A DNA stretch of 52,075 bases from an uncultured Ruminococcus sp. (GCA_902760955.1 CACWIG010000010.1:1-52075), one strand, 5' to 3'; positions 42,175 through 51,018 are shown, counted from the first letter of the stretch. The notes: generated from the sequence alone by a model not told the origin. Translations and numbers: made by a program.

Positions 42175-44529
42175 ATGAAAAAAATATGTATATCAAAAGA
42201 ATGGGAATTTTCTTCACCTGAACAGAAAAGTCCTGTAAAACTTGATTTGCCTCATGATTACAGTATATCTCTGCCACGCAATCCGCAAAGTAGAGGCGGT
42301 GCATCAAATGGTTTTTTTGAGGGAGAATGTGGCAAATATGAAAAATATCTGAACATAGGCAGTGACGAGCATATTATTTTGGATATAGACGGTGCATATA
42401 TGTGCTCAAGGGTGCGTTTTAATAATAATCATATGGCATTTCATCCTTATGGATATACTCCATTTTTAGTAGATTTAACCCCTAAAATGAGAAAAAACAG
42501 ACCTAATAAAATAGAAATAACAACACAGAACCTTCAACCCTCCACCCGTTGGTATTCAGGAGCCGGAATATACCGTGATGTGTTTTTATGGACAGGCGGC
42601 AAAGTACGTATAGAGCCGTGGGATGTTTTTGTGAAAACCATTTCCGCAGATGATGAAAAGGCTGTTGTTTCGGCAACAGTTGAAATAACCTCCGATATTG
42701 ACGGGGAAGTCCAATTAGATACTTCTATATTGGAAAAAGACGGAAAAATTGTGGCGGTTGAAAGTAAGATAATTACTGTAAAAATCGGAAAGAACACCAT
42801 AGAACTTACTTATAATATAGAAAAACCATTTTTATGGAGTACAGACAATCCGTATATTTATAGTTTTAATGCACAAATTACTTATCTTGATAAAAAAGAA
42901 GATGATTTTGAGACAAGTTTTGGAATAAGAACTATTACTGCTGATGCTCAAAACGGACTTTTGATAAATGGGAAACAGGTTAAGCTTCGTGGGGGCTGTA
43001 TTCACCACGATCACGGGGCTTTAGGGGCTGCAGCTTTTCCTGCGGCTGAATACAGAAAGCTCTCAAAACTTAAGGAGGTTGGGTTTAATGCGATACGTAC
43101 GGCACATTATCCTCCGTCCCTTGCACTGCTTGAAATATGTGACAAGCTGGGGATTATCGTTATGGACGAAGCCTTCGATATGTGGAATGAACCAAAGACC
43201 TCCCTTGATTACAGTATGTGGTTTGCAGATTGGTGGCAGAGGGATATCCAAAGTATGGTTTGCCGTGACAGAAACCATCCTTGCGTAATATCATATTCTA
43301 TCGGCAATGAAATTCCCGAAAGAGATGGTATGTCCTATGGCGGGGAGTGGTCCCAAAAGCTCAGCGATGAAATCCGAAAATATGACAATACAAGACTTGT
43401 AACCTCCGGAGTATGTGGGATTTGGCGTTGCGTTGACAAAAATGCACCTGAAGAATATAAAGAAGACTTTATGATGGGGTACAAGGATGTTGGAAGTGGC
43501 CGTATTGATTCAAGCTGGGATAAGCGTACCGAGGATTATATGAAGCCTTTAGACATTGTTGGTTACAATTACTTGTATTTTAGATACGAATATGACCATA
43601 AGAATTATCCGAACCGTGTTATTTGGGGTTCGGAAACGCAGGTAATCAACTTTTATCATTCCTGGCAATCAGTAATGAGAAATAATTATGTATTGGGCGA
43701 TTTTACGTGGACTGCATACGATAATTTGGGCGAGGCAGGAACAGGACGTTTTGCGTGGGCTCGCGATGGTGTAATTAAAGGAATAAGTTTAGCAAAATAT
43801 CCGTGGAGATGTTGCTATCAGGGCGATTTTGACATTTGCGGATTCCGCAGACCGCAGTCATATTTCAGAGAGTCAATATGGAAAGAAAACTGCGAACCAA
43901 AAATATTTACCACTCACCCTGAACACTACGGAGAGGACTTTAGCGGTACAGGCTGGCATTGGTATGATGTAAACGACAGCTGGACTTTTGATGATGAATA
44001 CATTGGAAAGCCTGTAAAAGCTGAAGTATATACTGATGCCGATGAAATACGCTTTATACTAAACGGTAATGATGTTGGAACAGCTAAGCCCGAGGCAGGT
44101 ATAGCGTCATTGGATATTCCATACGAAAAGGGTGAGCTTACTGCGGTATCTTATAAGGACGGAAAAGAAATAAAGAAGTCGTCATTACATACTGTGGGTT
44201 TGCCGAGTAAAGTAAAAATAATTCCCGAAAAAACCGAATTTGCGGCAGATAACCGCGATTTGTGTTACTTTGATTTGTATGTGTGTGATGAAAACGGCGA
44301 CAGAGTTCCCTATGCTGAAAATGAGCTTATTTGTGTATGCAGCGGCGGTGAATTAATGTGCGTATTTAGCGGAAATCCGTCAAATGAGGATTTTTACACC
44401 TCAGAAAAATGCCATGCTTTTGAAGGCAGAGCTGTGGCAGTTGTTCGGGCAAAAGAATCGGGAAACATAACTCTTACCATAGGTGGAGAAAAACTACAGG
44501 CGGATAGTGTTACAGTTACAGCGAAATAA
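42175..44529 (+). CDS. GH2 family glycoside hydrolase (beta-galactosidase-like)
   Basis: The 784-residue protein has the GH2 layout: N-terminal jelly roll (about 1-150), immunoglobulin-like domain (about 150-255), and TIM barrel (about 255-560). C-terminal Ig-like domains of the DUF4982 type follow. The acid/base is Glu379 in SIGNEIPE and the nucleophile is Glu487 in IWGSETQ. AIRTAHYPPS and VMDEAFDMW are also typical. There is no signal peptide. Exact specificity (galactoside, glucuronide or other) is open. Start 42175 follows AAGGAG by ten bases; ATG 42154 is upstream of that site. Regulation is probably by the divergent AraC-type protein. Confidence 0.92.
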   Translation: MKKICISKEWEFSSPEQKSPVKLDLPHDYSISLPRNPQSRGGASNGFFEGECGKYEKYLNIGSDEHIILDIDGAYMCSRVRFNNNHMAFHPYGYTPFLVDLTPKMRKNRPNKIEITTQNLQPSTRWYSGAGIYRDVFLWTGGKVRIEPWDVFVKTISADDEKAVVSATVEITSDIDGEVQLDTSILEKDGKIVAVESKIITVKIGKNTIELTYNIEKPFLWSTDNPYIYSFNAQITYLDKKEDDFETSFGIRTITADAQNGLLINGKQVKLRGGCIHHDHGALGAAAFPAAEYRKLSKLKEVGFNAIRTAHYPPSLALLEICDKLGIIVMDEAFDMWNEPKTSLDYSMWFADWWQRDIQSMVCRDRNHPCVISYSIGNEIPERDGMSYGGEWSQKLSDEIRKYDNTRLVTSGVCGIWRCVDKNAPEEYKEDFMMGYKDVGSGRIDSSWDKRTEDYMKPLDIVGYNYLYFRYEYDHKNYPNRVIWGSETQVINFYHSWQSVMRNNYVLGDFTWTAYDNLGEAGTGRFAWARDGVIKGISLAKYPWRCCYQGDFDICGFRRPQSYFRESIWKENCEPKIFTTHPEHYGEDFSGTGWHWYDVNDSWTFDDEYIGKPVKAEVYTDADEIRFILNGNDVGTAKPEAGIASLDIPYEKGELTAVSYKDGKEIKKSSLHTVGLPSKVKIIPEKTEFAADNRDLCYFDLYVCDENGDRVPYAENELICVCSGGELMCVFSGNPSNEDFYTSEKCHAFEGRAVAVVRAKESGNITLTIGGEKLQADSVTVTAK

Positions 44530-44747
44530 AATGAATATGTCGGATATCTAAATTATTTGGCTTTCCAAAAACTGTCGCAATATAGGGCTTTTGTTTTGTA
44601 TTATTCAATATTCATCATTACATTGTAGGGTTCGGCGTCCTCGACGAACCGCAGAAATGCTCATATTGTGCAACAAATTATACGTTGCAGAATGTTTAGC
44701 CGACATTTATAAACGGCTGTTAAATTTTAATAAAAGGAGATAGTTTT
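44530..44747. other. Gap after GH2 with repeat sequences
   Basis: No gene is supported. It contains GTCGGATATCT (44539-44549) and TTTTGTTTTGTATTATTCAA (44589-44608), both with close matches near 40490-40604. It also has one copy of the palindrome family at 44624-44651. AAAAGGAGA (44732-44740) is the ribosome binding site of the nitroreductase remnant. Confidence 0.55.
44624..44651 (+). repeat. Single copy of the TGTAGGG palindrome family
   Basis: The core is GGTTCGGCGTCCTCGACGAACC, read as arms GGTTCG and CGAACC around a GCGTCCTCGA centre. It matches the copies at 32673-32700 and 33063-33090 in inverse orientation. Confidence 0.8.
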
Positions 44748-44834
44748 ATGGATATTTTAGAGATTATGAAAAATCGTCATAGTGTCAGACAATATAAGGA
44801 CATAAAGTGGATTAAGAGATATGAAATACGATAA
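44748..44834 (+). pseudogene. N-terminal fragment of a nitroreductase gene
   Basis: A 28-codon frame with a good ribosome binding site (AAAGGAGA) starts MDILEIMKNRHSVRQYKD, the usual opening of nitroreductase-family flavoproteins, including the RxSxRxY FMN-binding segment. After about codon 20 similarity ends and the frame runs into the sfsA start, stopping at 44832-44834. The rest of the nitroreductase (about 150 residues) is missing. A deletion joining this start to sfsA is inferred. Confidence 0.75.
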
Positions 44835-45501
44835 TATATTGTCGGCTGTATTTATTTCGCGTCCCAACCGATTTATAGCTGAAATCGAGGTGGAGGGCAA
44901 GCGTGAAATCAGTCACGTAAAGAACACAGGCAGATGCAAAGAACTGTTGACAGAGGGCGCAAAGATTTACGTTCAAAGGTCGGATAATCCATTAAGGAAA
45001 ACAAAATACGATTTGATTTCGGTGTATAAAGGTCAGGAACTTATCAATATGGACAGTCAGGCACCGAACAAAGTGTTTGGGGAATGGGTGTCAAATGGTG
45101 GTTTTGCAGATAACATATCTTTGATAAAACCCGAATGTAGATATAAGAACTCACGCTTTGATTTTTATATGGAAGCCGACGGCAGAAAGATTTTTGCTGA
45201 GATAAAAGGGGTAACCCTTGAAGAAAACGGTATTGTGATGTTCCCTGATGCTCCCACAGAGCGAGGAATAAAGCATATCAGAGAGCTGTGCCAATGTGTT
45301 GAGGAGGGCTATGAGGCATATGTATTCTTTATTATACAAATGCAGAATTGCAAATACTTTACCCCCAACCGAAAAACTCACTCGGAATTTGCAGATGCAT
45401 TGATAGAGGCTGAGAGGAAAGGTGTAAATATAAGGGCACTTAATTGCACTGTAAAATCTGATGAATTGAAAATAGACAGCCCCATTGAAATAAGATTATA
45501 A
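44821..45501 (+). CDS. sfsA: SfsA family protein (sugar fermentation stimulation)
   Basis: The 226-residue protein matches SfsA, an old regulator-like family with an OB-like N-terminus and a nuclease-like fold; its role is not settled. Visible motifs are FIAEIEVEGKREISHVKNTGRC, NMDSQAPNKV and a PD-(D/E)xK-like FDFYMEADGRKIFAEIKGV. Then come LEENGIVMFPDAPTERG and FFIIQM. Its start overlaps the nitroreductase fragment by 14 bases and has only a weak site (AAGAG), so translation may be coupled to that fragment. A terminator follows. Confidence 0.92.
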   Translation: MKYDNILSAVFISRPNRFIAEIEVEGKREISHVKNTGRCKELLTEGAKIYVQRSDNPLRKTKYDLISVYKGQELINMDSQAPNKVFGEWVSNGGFADNISLIKPECRYKNSRFDFYMEADGRKIFAEIKGVTLEENGIVMFPDAPTERGIKHIRELCQCVEEGYEAYVFFIIQMQNCKYFTPNRKTHSEFADALIEAERKGVNIRALNCTVKSDELKIDSPIEIRL

Positions 45502-45522
45502 TTTGTATATTCGGCAAAAATT

Positions 45523-45563
45523 GAGCCGACAATTCGTGAATAATTCGAATTGTCGGCTCTTTT
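45523..45563. terminator. Terminator of sfsA
   Basis: GAGCCGACAATTCG (45523-45536) pairs perfectly with CGAATTGTCGGCTC (45546-45559), then TTTTGT. Confidence 0.9.
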
Positions 45564-45631
45564 GTCAGATTATTCCAAGCTTTAAATTGTCAAGGAATTT
45601 TGGATATATTTATAAAATTTAGTAAATTGTA

Positions 45632-45661
45632 TTGAAAAAGAGATGGAAGTTGTGTTAGAAT
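45632..45661 (+). promoter_or_regulatory. Promoter of the flavodoxin-fold reductase
   Basis: TTGAAA (45632-45637), an 18-base spacer and TAGAAT (45656-45661) lie about 57 bases before the start. Confidence 0.65.
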
Positions 45662-45717
45662 AGTTATTGCAAAAAATACTATGATGTTTGCGTAAATTTA
45701 AGGATGTGACGATTTGT

Positions 45718-46278
45718 ATGGAGAAGATATTATTTGTAAATGCTTGTGTGCGTGAAAAGTCCAGAACTCTTGAACTTGCAAAGTGTGTATTGGAAAAGCT
45801 GAAGGGGGAGATTTGTGAAGTTGACTTATCACGGGAAGATATAAAGCCGTTGAATAATAAAATGCTATCTTTAAGAGAGGAATACATAAGCGAAAATGAT
45901 TTTTCGGATAGTATGTTTCGATATGCCAAGGAGTTTGCGGCGGCGGATACTATTGTAATTGCGGCACCTTATTGGGATTTGGCATTTCCTGCAATCCTGA
46001 AAACATATTTAGAGCAGACAGCTGTATGCGGAATTACCTTTAGATATAAAGGCGGCGTGCCTCAGGGTTTATGCTGTGCTAAGCGGTTGATATATGTTAC
46101 AACTGCAGGAGGAATGATTTACGATAATCTCGGTTTTGAATATGTCAAGGCGTTGGCTCAAAAGCTTTTTGGAATTGATAACGTTTTGTTTTTCAAGGCA
46201 GAAAATCTGGACATAAACGGCTGTGATGTAGCCGAAATTTTGGATTTGGTAAAGCAAGAGATATCAGAACAAATATGA
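45718..46278 (+). CDS. Flavodoxin-fold NAD(P)H oxidoreductase (quinone reductase/azoreductase-like)
   Basis: The 186-residue protein has the FMN-binding phosphate loop NACVREKSRTLEL (about 7-19), the flavodoxin-fold AAPYWDLAFPAILKTYLEQ segment and TTAGGMIY. These fit the NQO1/AzoR-like branch, which reduces quinones or azo compounds by two electrons. Start: ATG 45718, with AAGGA 13 bases upstream. No substrate can be deduced. It may reflect redox protection in an anaerobe. It precedes the Trp T-box but is separately transcribed. Confidence 0.85.
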   Translation: MEKILFVNACVREKSRTLELAKCVLEKLKGEICEVDLSREDIKPLNNKMLSLREEYISENDFSDSMFRYAKEFAAADTIVIAAPYWDLAFPAILKTYLEQTAVCGITFRYKGGVPQGLCCAKRLIYVTTAGGMIYDNLGFEYVKALAQKLFGIDNVLFFKAENLDINGCDVAEILDLVKQEISEQI

Positions 46279-46298
46279 AGAATTTTGAAAATTTGGTA

Positions 46299-46327
46299 TT
46301 GACAACGGAGAAAAAATGTGTTATAAT
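46299..46327 (+). promoter_or_regulatory. Promoter of the trp operon
   Basis: TTGACA (46299-46304), a 17-base spacer and TATAAT (46322-46327) are a consensus promoter. It leads into the T-box leader. Confidence 0.9.
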
Positions 46328-46344
46328 CCTCAAAAATTAATATT

Positions 46345-46603
46345 TTAAACCGATGAGGCAGAAAAAAGGCAGAGTAGGTCTTTTAGAGCGAGTGGATTAT
46401 GGTGTGAGTTCCGCAAAGGCTCTCTGAGTAATATGGACTGCTAAGGGCAGTGTTAAATGCACTGACGTAGGACTCGCGTTAGAAGTCAGGAGTATGTTGG
46501 TACTTCGTTAAGTGTTCAGCGTAAGCTGTAAATCAAGGTGGCACCGCGGATATGAATTAGTTATTCGTCCTTGACAGATTATTTAATCTGTCAAGGATTT
46601 TTT
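46345..46603 (+). ncRNA. T-box leader specific for tRNA-Trp, with terminator
   Basis: The conserved T-box AAGGTGGCACCGCGG lies at 46535-46549. Stem I holds the AGTA-type bulge and a candidate specifier TGG (46434-46436) followed by the usual A. The acceptor-binding bulge reads TGGC (46539-46542), which pairs with GCCA; bacterial tRNA-Trp has G at the discriminator, so this agrees with Trp. The terminator pairs CCTTGACAGATT (46569-46580) with AATCTGTCAAGG (46585-46596) and ends in a T-run. Uncharged tRNA-Trp should therefore switch on trpE onward. Confidence 0.95.
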
Positions 46604-46660
46604 ATTTGTACGATTGTAAAATGTAAAAGCACAAAATTGTGGATAACTTTAAAAAAGCCC

Positions 46661-46760
46661 TCCTTGTGTAAAGGAGGGTGGCACGCGAAGCGTGACGGGA
46701 GGATTGGCAATACTATGTAAAACAATCCCTTGCGGGACGTCGGGGACGCCGTCCCCTACA
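46661..46760. repeat. Two adjacent repeat elements between the T-box and trpE
   Basis: 46661-46705 carries a CCTCCTT..AAGGAGG hairpin and an ACGCGAAGCGT palindrome, related to 9676-9730 in the opposite orientation. 46733-46760 is a copy of the TGTAGGGGACGG palindrome, closest to the 32811 unit. They are inside the transcribed leader, so the trp mRNA must read through both. No gene lies between 46604 and 46838. Confidence 0.7.
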
Positions 46761-46838
46761 ATACGCAAGGGAGCATTGAATATATAATTTCACATTTTAC
46801 AAACGTCTGATTTTTTTAATATTTGGGAGGATAGATAA

Positions 46839-48305
46839 ATGAATTGTATGCCAAGTTTTGAAGAAGTAAAAAAGTATGCAAAAACAGGTAAATATAATAT
46901 TTTACCTGTAAGCTGTGAAGTTCTTTCGGATATTTGTACACCGATTGAGGCGTTGAGAATATTAAAAAATATTTCAAATCATTGCTATATTCTCGAGTCT
47001 GTTGCTGAATACGAAAAATGGGGAAGATATACTTTTTTAGGTTTTGACCCAAAATTAGAGATAACTTGTTCAAAGGGAAATATGAGGGTGGGTGACCTGA
47101 ACTTTAAAACAGATAATCCACAGGATAAGATAAGAGAGATATTATCGGAATATAAAAGCCCTAAATTTGAATATCTGCCATCTTTCACAGGCGGACTTGT
47201 GGGATACTTCTCTTATGATTACTTAGGTTACAGCGAGCCTGCGGTCAGGACAAACGTAAACGATACCGAGAACTTTAAGGACGTGGACCTGATGCTTTTC
47301 GATAAGGTTATAGCCTTTGATAACTATCGCCAAAAGATAATACTTATTGTCAATATAAGCCTTGATGATATAGAAACATCATACAACAAAGCAATTTATG
47401 AATTAAACAATCTTAAAGAGTTGCTTGTAAACGGAGAAAAGAAAAAGAATTTAAGCGGACATTTAACAGGAGAGGTTACATCACTTTTTTCGAAAGACGA
47501 ATTTTGCGGTATGGTTGAAAAGGCAAAACACTATATCAAAGAGGGAGATATATTTCAGATTGTTTTGTCCAACCGCCTTTCAGCACCTTTTGAGGGAAGT
47601 CTGTTTAATACCTACCGAATGCTTAGAACTGTAAATCCTTCGCCGTATATGTTCTACTTTTCGGGAACAGATGTGGAGGTAGCAGGTGCGTCGCCTGAAA
47701 CTCTTGTAAAGCTTGAAAATGGCGAGCTTCACACCTTTCCTCTTGCGGGAACACGACCGAGAGGAAAGACAGAGGCAGAGGATAAGGCACTGGAGCGGGA
47801 ACTTCTTAAAGATGAAAAAGAGCTTGCTGAACACAATATGCTTGTTGACTTAGGCAGAAACGACCTGGGCAGAATAAGCAAATTCGGAACTGTTGAGGTT
47901 GAAAAGCTGCACAGTATAGAGCGTTATTCCCACGTGATGCATATTGGCTCAACCGTCAGGGGAGAGATAAGAGAGGATTGTGATGCTCTTGATGCCGTAA
48001 GCTCTGTGCTTCCTGCAGGAACACTATCGGGTGCTCCGAAAATCAGAGCGTGTCAACTGATAGGCGAGCTTGAAAATAACAAGAGAGGTATCTACGGCGG
48101 TGCCATAGGGTATATAGATTTCACAGGAAATCTTGATACTTGCATTGCTATTAGGATTGCATATAAAAAGAACGGAAAGGTTTTTGTAAGAGCAGGTGCA
48201 GGAATTGTTTATGACTCCGTTCCCGAAAAGGAATATCAGGAGTGTTTAAACAAGGCGGCGGCTGTTATAAATTCACTAAAACTTGCCGAGGAGGAAGAGT
48301 TATGA
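46839..48305 (+). CDS. trpE: Anthranilate synthase component I
   Basis: TrpE converts chorismate and ammonia (from TrpG) to anthranilate. The 488-residue protein carries the N-terminal ILES element, equivalent to the LLES Trp-binding feedback site. The catalytic C-terminal half has EAGDIFQIVLSNR-like GDIFQIVLSNR, ASPETLVKL, PLAGTRPRG, DLGRNDLGR and LPAGTLSGAPKIRA. The length is typical. The start follows GGGAGG by eight bases. It overlaps trpG by four bases (ATGA), which suits the 1:1 complex. Confidence 0.97.
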   Translation: MNCMPSFEEVKKYAKTGKYNILPVSCEVLSDICTPIEALRILKNISNHCYILESVAEYEKWGRYTFLGFDPKLEITCSKGNMRVGDLNFKTDNPQDKIREILSEYKSPKFEYLPSFTGGLVGYFSYDYLGYSEPAVRTNVNDTENFKDVDLMLFDKVIAFDNYRQKIILIVNISLDDIETSYNKAIYELNNLKELLVNGEKKKNLSGHLTGEVTSLFSKDEFCGMVEKAKHYIKEGDIFQIVLSNRLSAPFEGSLFNTYRMLRTVNPSPYMFYFSGTDVEVAGASPETLVKLENGELHTFPLAGTRPRGKTEAEDKALERELLKDEKELAEHNMLVDLGRNDLGRISKFGTVEVEKLHSIERYSHVMHIGSTVRGEIREDCDALDAVSSVLPAGTLSGAPKIRACQLIGELENNKRGIYGGAIGYIDFTGNLDTCIAIRIAYKKNGKVFVRAGAGIVYDSVPEKEYQECLNKAAAVINSLKLAEEEEL

Positions 48306-48877
48306 TATTACTGATAGATAATTATGACAGCTTTTCATATAATCTTTATCAGCTTGTAGGTGCAATAAATTCTGATATAAAAGTAATACGAAATGATGAA
48401 TTAACAGTAAAAGAAATTGAAGCACTCAACCCTGAGAAAATAATATTTTCGCCAGGGCCTGGCAGACCTGAAAACGCAGGAGTGATTATGGAGGTTGCGA
48501 AAACTGTTTCTCAAAAAATTCCGACTCTTGGTGTATGCCTTGGACATCAGGCAATATGTACGGCATACGGGGCAAAAGTGACTTATGCAAAGTATCTTAT
48601 GCACGGCAAACAGTCTGATGCAAAGGTGGATACGGCAAGTGTTCTCTTTAAAAACTGTTCTGAAATAATAAAGGTTGCAAGGTATCATTCCCTTGCGGCA
48701 GACAGGGACACCATTTCCGATTGTCTTAAGGTTACGGCAGTTACCGAAGATGGCGAGGTTATGGCAGTGGAACATAAGGAATACCCAATATACGGAGTTC
48801 AATTCCACCCCGAGTCAATAATGACGCCTTGCGGGAAACAAATACTTAAAAACTTTTTAGATAGCGACAAAGGATAA
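48302..48877 (+). CDS. trpG: Anthranilate synthase component II (glutamine amidotransferase)
   Basis: TrpG releases ammonia from glutamine for TrpE. The 191-residue class I amidotransferase has DNYDSFSYNLYQL, SPGPGRPENAG, the nucleophile elbow GVCLGHQAI (Cys79) and FHPES (His169, Glu171). The start is ATG 48302, overlapping the trpE stop. It is a stand-alone subunit, not fused to TrpD. A repeat-containing 157-base gap separates it from trpD. Confidence 0.96.
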   Translation: MILLIDNYDSFSYNLYQLVGAINSDIKVIRNDELTVKEIEALNPEKIIFSPGPGRPENAGVIMEVAKTVSQKIPTLGVCLGHQAICTAYGAKVTYAKYLMHGKQSDAKVDTASVLFKNCSEIIKVARYHSLAADRDTISDCLKVTAVTEDGEVMAVEHKEYPIYGVQFHPESIMTPCGKQILKNFLDSDKG

Positions 48878-48904
48878 AATATGCCGATAAAGTTCTCCTT
48901 GAGT

Positions 48905-48973
48905 AAATTCCGAAATAATTTTTTCATTGCAGTTGGGCTTTGGGCAATTATTCAATAAAATTATTTCGGATTT
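48905..48973. repeat. Hairpin repeat (copy 2) between trpG and trpD
   Basis: Arms 48905-48922 and 48957-48973 pair with one bulged T. The sequence is close to 9763-9848, but the CCA-TGG pairs there are CCG-CGG here, so both arms changed together. The loop lacks the ~17 extra bases of copy 1. There is no gene in 48878-49034. Confidence 0.75.
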
Positions 48974-49034
48974 CAAATTTGTACCATACGCAAGGTAGTC
49001 GAAATATGAAATAATAATTACGGAGGTAAATAAA

Positions 49035-50051
49035 ATGATTAAAGAGGCTATTGTAAAAATTGTAAATAAACAAGATTTGACATATGACGAGGCATACGCT
49101 GTGATGAATGAAATAATGAACGGCGAGACGTCTCCAACTCAAAATGCGGCATTTCTTGCGGCACTTTCTACCAAGAGTGCAAAAGCGGAAACTACCGATG
49201 AAATTGCAGGGTGTGCCGCAGCAATGCGTGAACACGCAATACAAGTTAAAACAGGTATGGATATTTTTGAAATTGTCGGTACAGGCGGAGACGGCTCCAA
49301 CAGCTTTAACATATCCACTACGGCGGCAATTGTTGCGGCGGCAGGCGGTTTGAAGGTTGCAAAGCACGGCAATCGTGCGGCATCATCTAAGTGTGGTACT
49401 GCGGACTGCTTTGAGGCGTTAGGTGTAAATATTAATCAAGACCCCGAAAAATGTGTTGAACTGTTAAACGAAGTTGGCATTTGCTTTTTCTTTGCACAGA
49501 AGTATCACACATCTATGAAGTATGTCGGCTCTATAAGAAAAGAGTTGGGCTTTCGCACCGTCTTTAATATTTTAGGCCCTCTTACAAATCCTGGTTCTCC
49601 GTCATACCAGCTACTCGGTGTATATGACGAGTACCTTGCAGGGCCTTTGGCACAGGTGCTTATAAGTCTTGGGGTAAAGCGTGGTATGGTTGTGTATGGT
49701 CAGGATAAACTTGACGAGATTTCTATGAGTGCACCCACAACTGTTTGCGAGTTTAAAGATGGTTGGTATAAGACTTATACCATTACGCCTGAGAAGTTCG
49801 GTTTTGAGCGTTGCACAAAGGCGGACCTTGTAGGCGGATTGCCTGAGGAAAACGCAAGAATTACCATTGATATCTTAAATGGCAAAAAAGGACATAAGCG
49901 TAATGCTGTTCTTATGAATGCAGGGGCTTCGCTGTATATTGGCGGCAAGGCAGAGTCTATGGAAGAGGGAATAAAGCTTGCGGCGGATATTATTGATTCG
50001 GGCAAGGCAATGGAAACCCTTAATAAACTTATTGAACTATCTAACAAATGA
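49035..50051 (+). CDS. trpD: Anthranilate phosphoribosyltransferase
   Basis: TrpD transfers ribose phosphate from PRPP to anthranilate. The 338-residue protein has [14 protein letters not shown] (about 79-92), [21 protein letters not shown], the family's [26 protein letters not shown] region, and GQDKLDEIS. The length is standard. RBS GGAGGT lies upstream. The gene ends ten bases before trpC. Confidence 0.97.
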   Translation: MIKEAIVKIVNKQDLTYDEAYAVMNEIMNGETSPTQNAAFLAALSTKSAKAETTDEIAGCAAAMREHAIQVKTGMDIFEIVGTGGDGSNSFNISTTAAIVAAAGGLKVAKHGNRAASSKCGTADCFEALGVNINQDPEKCVELLNEVGICFFFAQKYHTSMKYVGSIRKELGFRTVFNILGPLTNPGSPSYQLLGVYDEYLAGPLAQVLISLGVKRGMVVYGQDKLDEISMSAPTTVCEFKDGWYKTYTITPEKFGFERCTKADLVGGLPEENARITIDILNGKKGHKRNAVLMNAGASLYIGGKAESMEEGIKLAADIIDSGKAMETLNKLIELSNK

Positions 50052-50061
50052 GGTAAACAAT

Positions 50062-50844
50062 ATGACGATACTTGATGAATTGGCACTGTCTGCAAAAAAG
50101 CGTACAGAAACAGCAAAAAGCAAAATATCCGCTGACAAAATTAAAGATATGGCATACAATTTGCCAAAAGGTAGCTTTGAGTTTGAAAATGCACTTAAAA
50201 AAGAGGATATTGCTTTTATATGCGAGTGCAAAAAAGCATCTCCCTCAAAAGGCTTGATTGCACCTGACTTTCCATACCTCAAAATTGCAAAGGAGTATGA
50301 GGAGGCAGGAGCGGATTGTATATCCGTATTGACAGAACCGAGCAGATTTTTAGGCAGTGATGATTACTTAAAGGAAATTGCCGAGAATGTTTCTGTTCCG
50401 TGCATAAGAAAAGATTTTACGGTAGACGATTATATGATTTATGAGGCAAAGGTTTTGGGTGCAAAGGCTGTCCTACTTATATGCTCAATTCTGACACAAC
50501 AACAGATTAAGGACTATATTAAGATATGTGACGGCTTGGGAATATCCGCTCTTGTAGAGGCTCATAATGAGGCGGAAATTATGACGGCACTAAGTGCAGA
50601 TGCAAGAATAATCGGCGTCAACAACCGCAATCTCAAAGATTTTAGCGTTGATACGGAAAACAGTAAGCGAATGCGGAGCCTTGTGCCTGATAGTGTAATT
50701 TTCGTTTCGGAAAGCGGTGTTCAATCCGCAGAGGATATAAAACTGCTCCGCGAAATCGGCACAGATGCTGTTCTGATTGGAGAAACCCTTATGCGTGCCG
50801 AAAACAAAAGAGAAAAGCTTGCAGAACTGCGAGGTATAACGTGA
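50062..50844 (+). CDS. trpC: Indole-3-glycerol phosphate synthase
   Basis: TrpC closes the indole ring. The 260-residue barrel has FICECKKASPSKGLIAPDF, SVLTEPSRFLGSDDYL, VPCIRKDFTVDDY, VEAHNEAE, IIGVNNRNLKDF and VSESGV, the standard catalytic segments. The start ATG 50062 has an ATGAGGT site upstream. The last codons and stop (TGA 50842-50844) lie inside a perfect 17-base hairpin. Confidence 0.97.
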   Translation: MTILDELALSAKKRTETAKSKISADKIKDMAYNLPKGSFEFENALKKEDIAFICECKKASPSKGLIAPDFPYLKIAKEYEEAGADCISVLTEPSRFLGSDDYLKEIAENVSVPCIRKDFTVDDYMIYEAKVLGAKAVLLICSILTQQQIKDYIKICDGLGISALVEAHNEAEIMTALSADARIIGVNNRNLKDFSVDTENSKRMRSLVPDSVIFVSESGVQSAEDIKLLREIGTDAVLIGETLMRAENKREKLAELRGIT

Positions 50845-50867
50845 AAGTTCCTTTCACGTTATACCTC
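50831..50867. repeat. Perfect 17-base hairpin spanning the trpC stop codon
   Basis: Arms 50831-50847 and 50851-50867 (core TATAACGTGAAAG/CTTTCACGTTATA) have a three-base TTC loop. No T-run follows, so it is not a classic terminator. It could stabilise or mark a cleavage point in the trp mRNA. Confidence 0.75.
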
Positions 50868-50881
50868 CGGCGGATTTAATT

Positions 50882-51013
50882 GCCCATGCGAAATTTTCCT
50901 CGGCATAAGCCTCGGAAACGCATATGGGCGTAATAATCTCTTATCATTTCTTGCCCTGCAGATAAGAGAAATTTAATTGCTATTTGTTCCGACGCAGGGC
51001 GGCAAAATGGAGA
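50882..51013 (+). promoter_or_regulatory. Structured trpC-trpF intergenic RNA with potential pseudoknot
   Basis: Hairpin 2 spans 50882-50929: GCCCATGCG with CGC-AT-ATGGGC, and inner TTTCC/GGAAA and GGC/GCC. Hairpin 3 pairs TCTCTTATC (50937-50945) with GATAAGAGA (50961-50969). Its loop holds GCCCTGC (50953-50959), complementary to GCAGGGC (50994-51000), just before GGCAAAATGGAGA with the trpF ribosome binding site. The 3' part matches the modules at 6647 and 24681. Regulation of trpF translation is inferred. Confidence 0.55.
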
Positions 51014-51018
51014 TTATT

